Origin: Ulota crispa
Lineage: Eukaryota; Streptophyta; Bryopsida; Orthotrichales; Orthotrichaceae
Direction of reading: 5' to 3'
Assembly (NCBI GenBank): GCA_963920765.1
Contig: OY987247.1
Location: 558,001 to 622,000, forward strand
DNA length: 64,000 nt
In this document: positions 62,180 to 64,000 of the stretch, piece after piece
How positions within the stretch are numbered: the stretch's first letter is position 1
How the letters are laid out: each line of letters opens with the position of its first letter
Position numbers and translations under genes: made by a program
The notes under the pieces: generated by a model
Database searches by the model: none
What the model was told of the DNA's origin: nothing
What the model saw: only the letters and a program-made list of their open reading frames with translations

Positions 62180-62583
62180 AAGGTAGCAGCACCATAAGTG
62201 TCAAACTAGAGATTCTAGAATAGGAAAATGAATTGATGGACTTTGAAACTAATATTGTCAAGTTAGGAAGAGGAAATCAAAAATATTGGCATCAATTTTG
62301 TCCCAATTGCAAGCATTTGTGCACAAAGGTTTTTCAAAGTCCAAAATCATTAAAATTGTACAGTTGTGTGTAAAAGATGCTAAAAACAATGCTTATTGGT
62401 TCTTAAATAGTGAGATGGGGCTCTCAAAATTATCATGTTAGTCACCCAAAACCACCACTTTGTTATCCATAATCATCACTCCATCCCCCACAACCATTGC
62501 TTTGTCACCCATAACCATTATCAAACAGTGACAGTGTGTCGAATGATGGCCATGGGGACGCCCACGCATATGGGTGCGACTAA
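62180..62583. mobile_element. degenerate AAGGTAG-end MITE
   Basis: Left end AAGGTAGCAGCACCATAAGT matches family a (8463, 40592). The right end is only suggested by 'atggggacgcccacgcatat' resembling 'atggggacattgacctttat' of the 8463 copy. Inside, at 62439-62522, is an imperfect repeat of 'cacccataaccat'-like words. Confidence 0.45.
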
Positions 62584-64000
62584 CATACAAGTGAAGGGAT
62601 TTTGGAAGACATACAAGTCACAAATAGATGCCTACTACATAAAGCTTTGAAAATTCATTAACAATTCAATAGCGCTTCAAAAAATATGAACAAAATTGTG
62701 TTACATTTCACATCTACTCCTCTTTGTCTGAAAATTAGACTGAAAAAATCCTCTTGTCTTGGAAAGCGCATGAAAAGGCAAACCAACCCTTACAGTGTTG
62801 CTATTTGAGAGTAACCATATAGATATTAATATTTGGCCACGTAGGCATCTGCTCCATCCTTTAAATTATTAATATTACATACTCTTTTGAAGCTGAGCTG
62901 CTGAGGTCAGTGAGGCCGGACGTTAGACAAGGCTTATGACCTCCTGCCGAGCCGAGGTGGTCCCGTCTGTCAGGCCCTGCCCCGGCCCCGCTCTCGGCCA
63001 AGCGTGCCCAATTGCCCATCCGTTTTTTTGTTTTTCAGTTTTCAGCCCCCGCTCGGGCACACAACAAGCTTCACCCTGACGGAGAGCGACAAGAGAGAGC
63101 GCGCCTTCCATGTTGATTGCTGTGGAAATCATCTAGGGTTTTGGATGAGCACACTAAGTAAGTTAAAATAGTCCTTGTCTTTGCGTGAGAGATTTTGGAG
63201 CTAAGCTATGGTGTCCTCAATTTGACGAAGCTCTCCTCATCCCTCTCTTGTTTGGTAGTTTGCTCTTTGTGGTTTCTATACAAAGCAAGCTCTCGAAGTA
63301 ACTTGGCGTGCAGTTGTAAATTAGGAAGGAAGAATTTGTGGCTATGGCGTACCTTGCTTGAGAGGCAATTCTTTTGCGTGGTGGTTTTCTTTCTCAGCAA
63401 GTGAGCTCTTCTTGGAGACCTCTATGTGATCTTGCCACTTCCAATCACCAAAAACCTCTTAGTAGAAGACTTTACAGCAAAACCTAATTTTGGCGTCACT
63501 GATTCTCATTTAGGGTTGCCAATTCTTGCAGAGTTCTAAAGTTTGTCAAGTTTGAAGTGCTAACTTAAGATTTTTGCTCTTCCAACAAACGGTCAACAAG
63601 TAGGCAAAAAGTCGGCCAAAATTGCCTATGAAAAGTGAAAACAAAGAATTTGACAAACCCTCGTGGAACTCCTTCTCAGCTTGCTTGCAAGGGTGCATGT
63701 TGTGAGTTCCTAGTTTCTGCTTAATTTGGGGATGATGAAAGTTAGTTTTGCTCAACGTCTCAGCATACTCATGGGATAATATTACCCCAGCTTTGCTATA
63801 TGTACTTCTACTGAGCAACATTTGTTCTGGTGTAGCATTGTCTTTGTTTCAATCTCTTGTTAGGTTAAATATGTGCTTGATATCCGTCATTCTTATCAAG
63901 TCCTTCTTGATTAGGTTGCTTTCATGAACTTCACTCAAACTTGTCTATTCCCATTTTATAATTGCATACTTCCCATCTCTCATGTTGTATTTAAATCAAT
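62584..64000. other. right-hand end, no gene recognised
   Basis: 62900-63130 is markedly GC-rich, with a minus-strand frame (62923-63132, 69 codons) that shows no known motif. 63150-63830 has balanced composition and may hold untranslated or intron sequence of a gene extending beyond the window. No supported coding region. Confidence 0.4.

Overview
This is nuclear DNA of a land plant: AT-rich, with spliced genes, plant-only gene families (group IId WRKY, FOUR LIPS-type R2R3-MYB, SABATH methyltransferase, dirigent) and very many short non-autonomous DNA transposons. The divergent MYB C-terminus, short plant eL14 and MITE-rich gene spacing make me lean to a bryophyte, probably a moss. That is inference; no organelle, rRNA or tRNA sequence is present to settle it. 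No LTR retrotransposon, CRISPR array or bacterial-style operon was seen.

Layout. 0-7 kb: repeats only (a Tourist-like MITE, TTAA-flanked elements, an 8-bp-TSD MITE). 7.8-8.4 kb: ribosomal protein eL14 on the minus strand, followed by a cluster of MITEs to 11.2 kb. 11.5-13.95 kb is arm A of an inverted duplication (arm B is 42.45-44.98 kb) that carries an unrecognised gene or pseudogene. 17.0-19.2 kb: the last two exons of a minus-strand SABATH methyltransferase whose intron has grown by a tandem duplication and MITE insertions. 19.8-32.5 kb: nested MITEs. 33.1-38.7 kb: a complete four-exon WRKY group IId gene whose three introns are all filled with repeats. 45.3-48.9 kb: a nine-exon FOUR LIPS/MYB88-like MYB gene. 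52.6-53.1 kb: a dirigent pseudogene. 55.3 kb: a fragment of a small heat-shock protein beside a CACTA-type MITE. 55.6-64 kb: mostly repeats and unidentified sequence.

The most unusual content is a set of about 18 elements bounded by TTAA and starting CCC(C)TAAAGG or CCCTTTA with inverted ends, which is the piggyBac-type signature. At least seven belong to one ~935-bp family. Two filled/empty comparisons can be made inside the window: the element at 21078-21659 sits at a single TTAA in a sequence whose uninterrupted relative lies, inverted, inside the element itself, and the element at 43245-43546 is missing from arm A, which keeps a TTAA at the matching place. Other families have clear target-site duplications: 9 bp (MULE-like foldback, five copies), 8 bp (hAT-like, three copies) and 3 bp (Tourist-like). 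The two arms of the inverted duplication are identical over 469 bp but diverged on both sides, suggesting recent gene conversion between loci 32 kb apart.

The genes are independent eukaryotic units; nothing suggests co-transcription or a shared pathway. Exon borders were inferred by eye from reading frame, GT/AG sites and family conservation.
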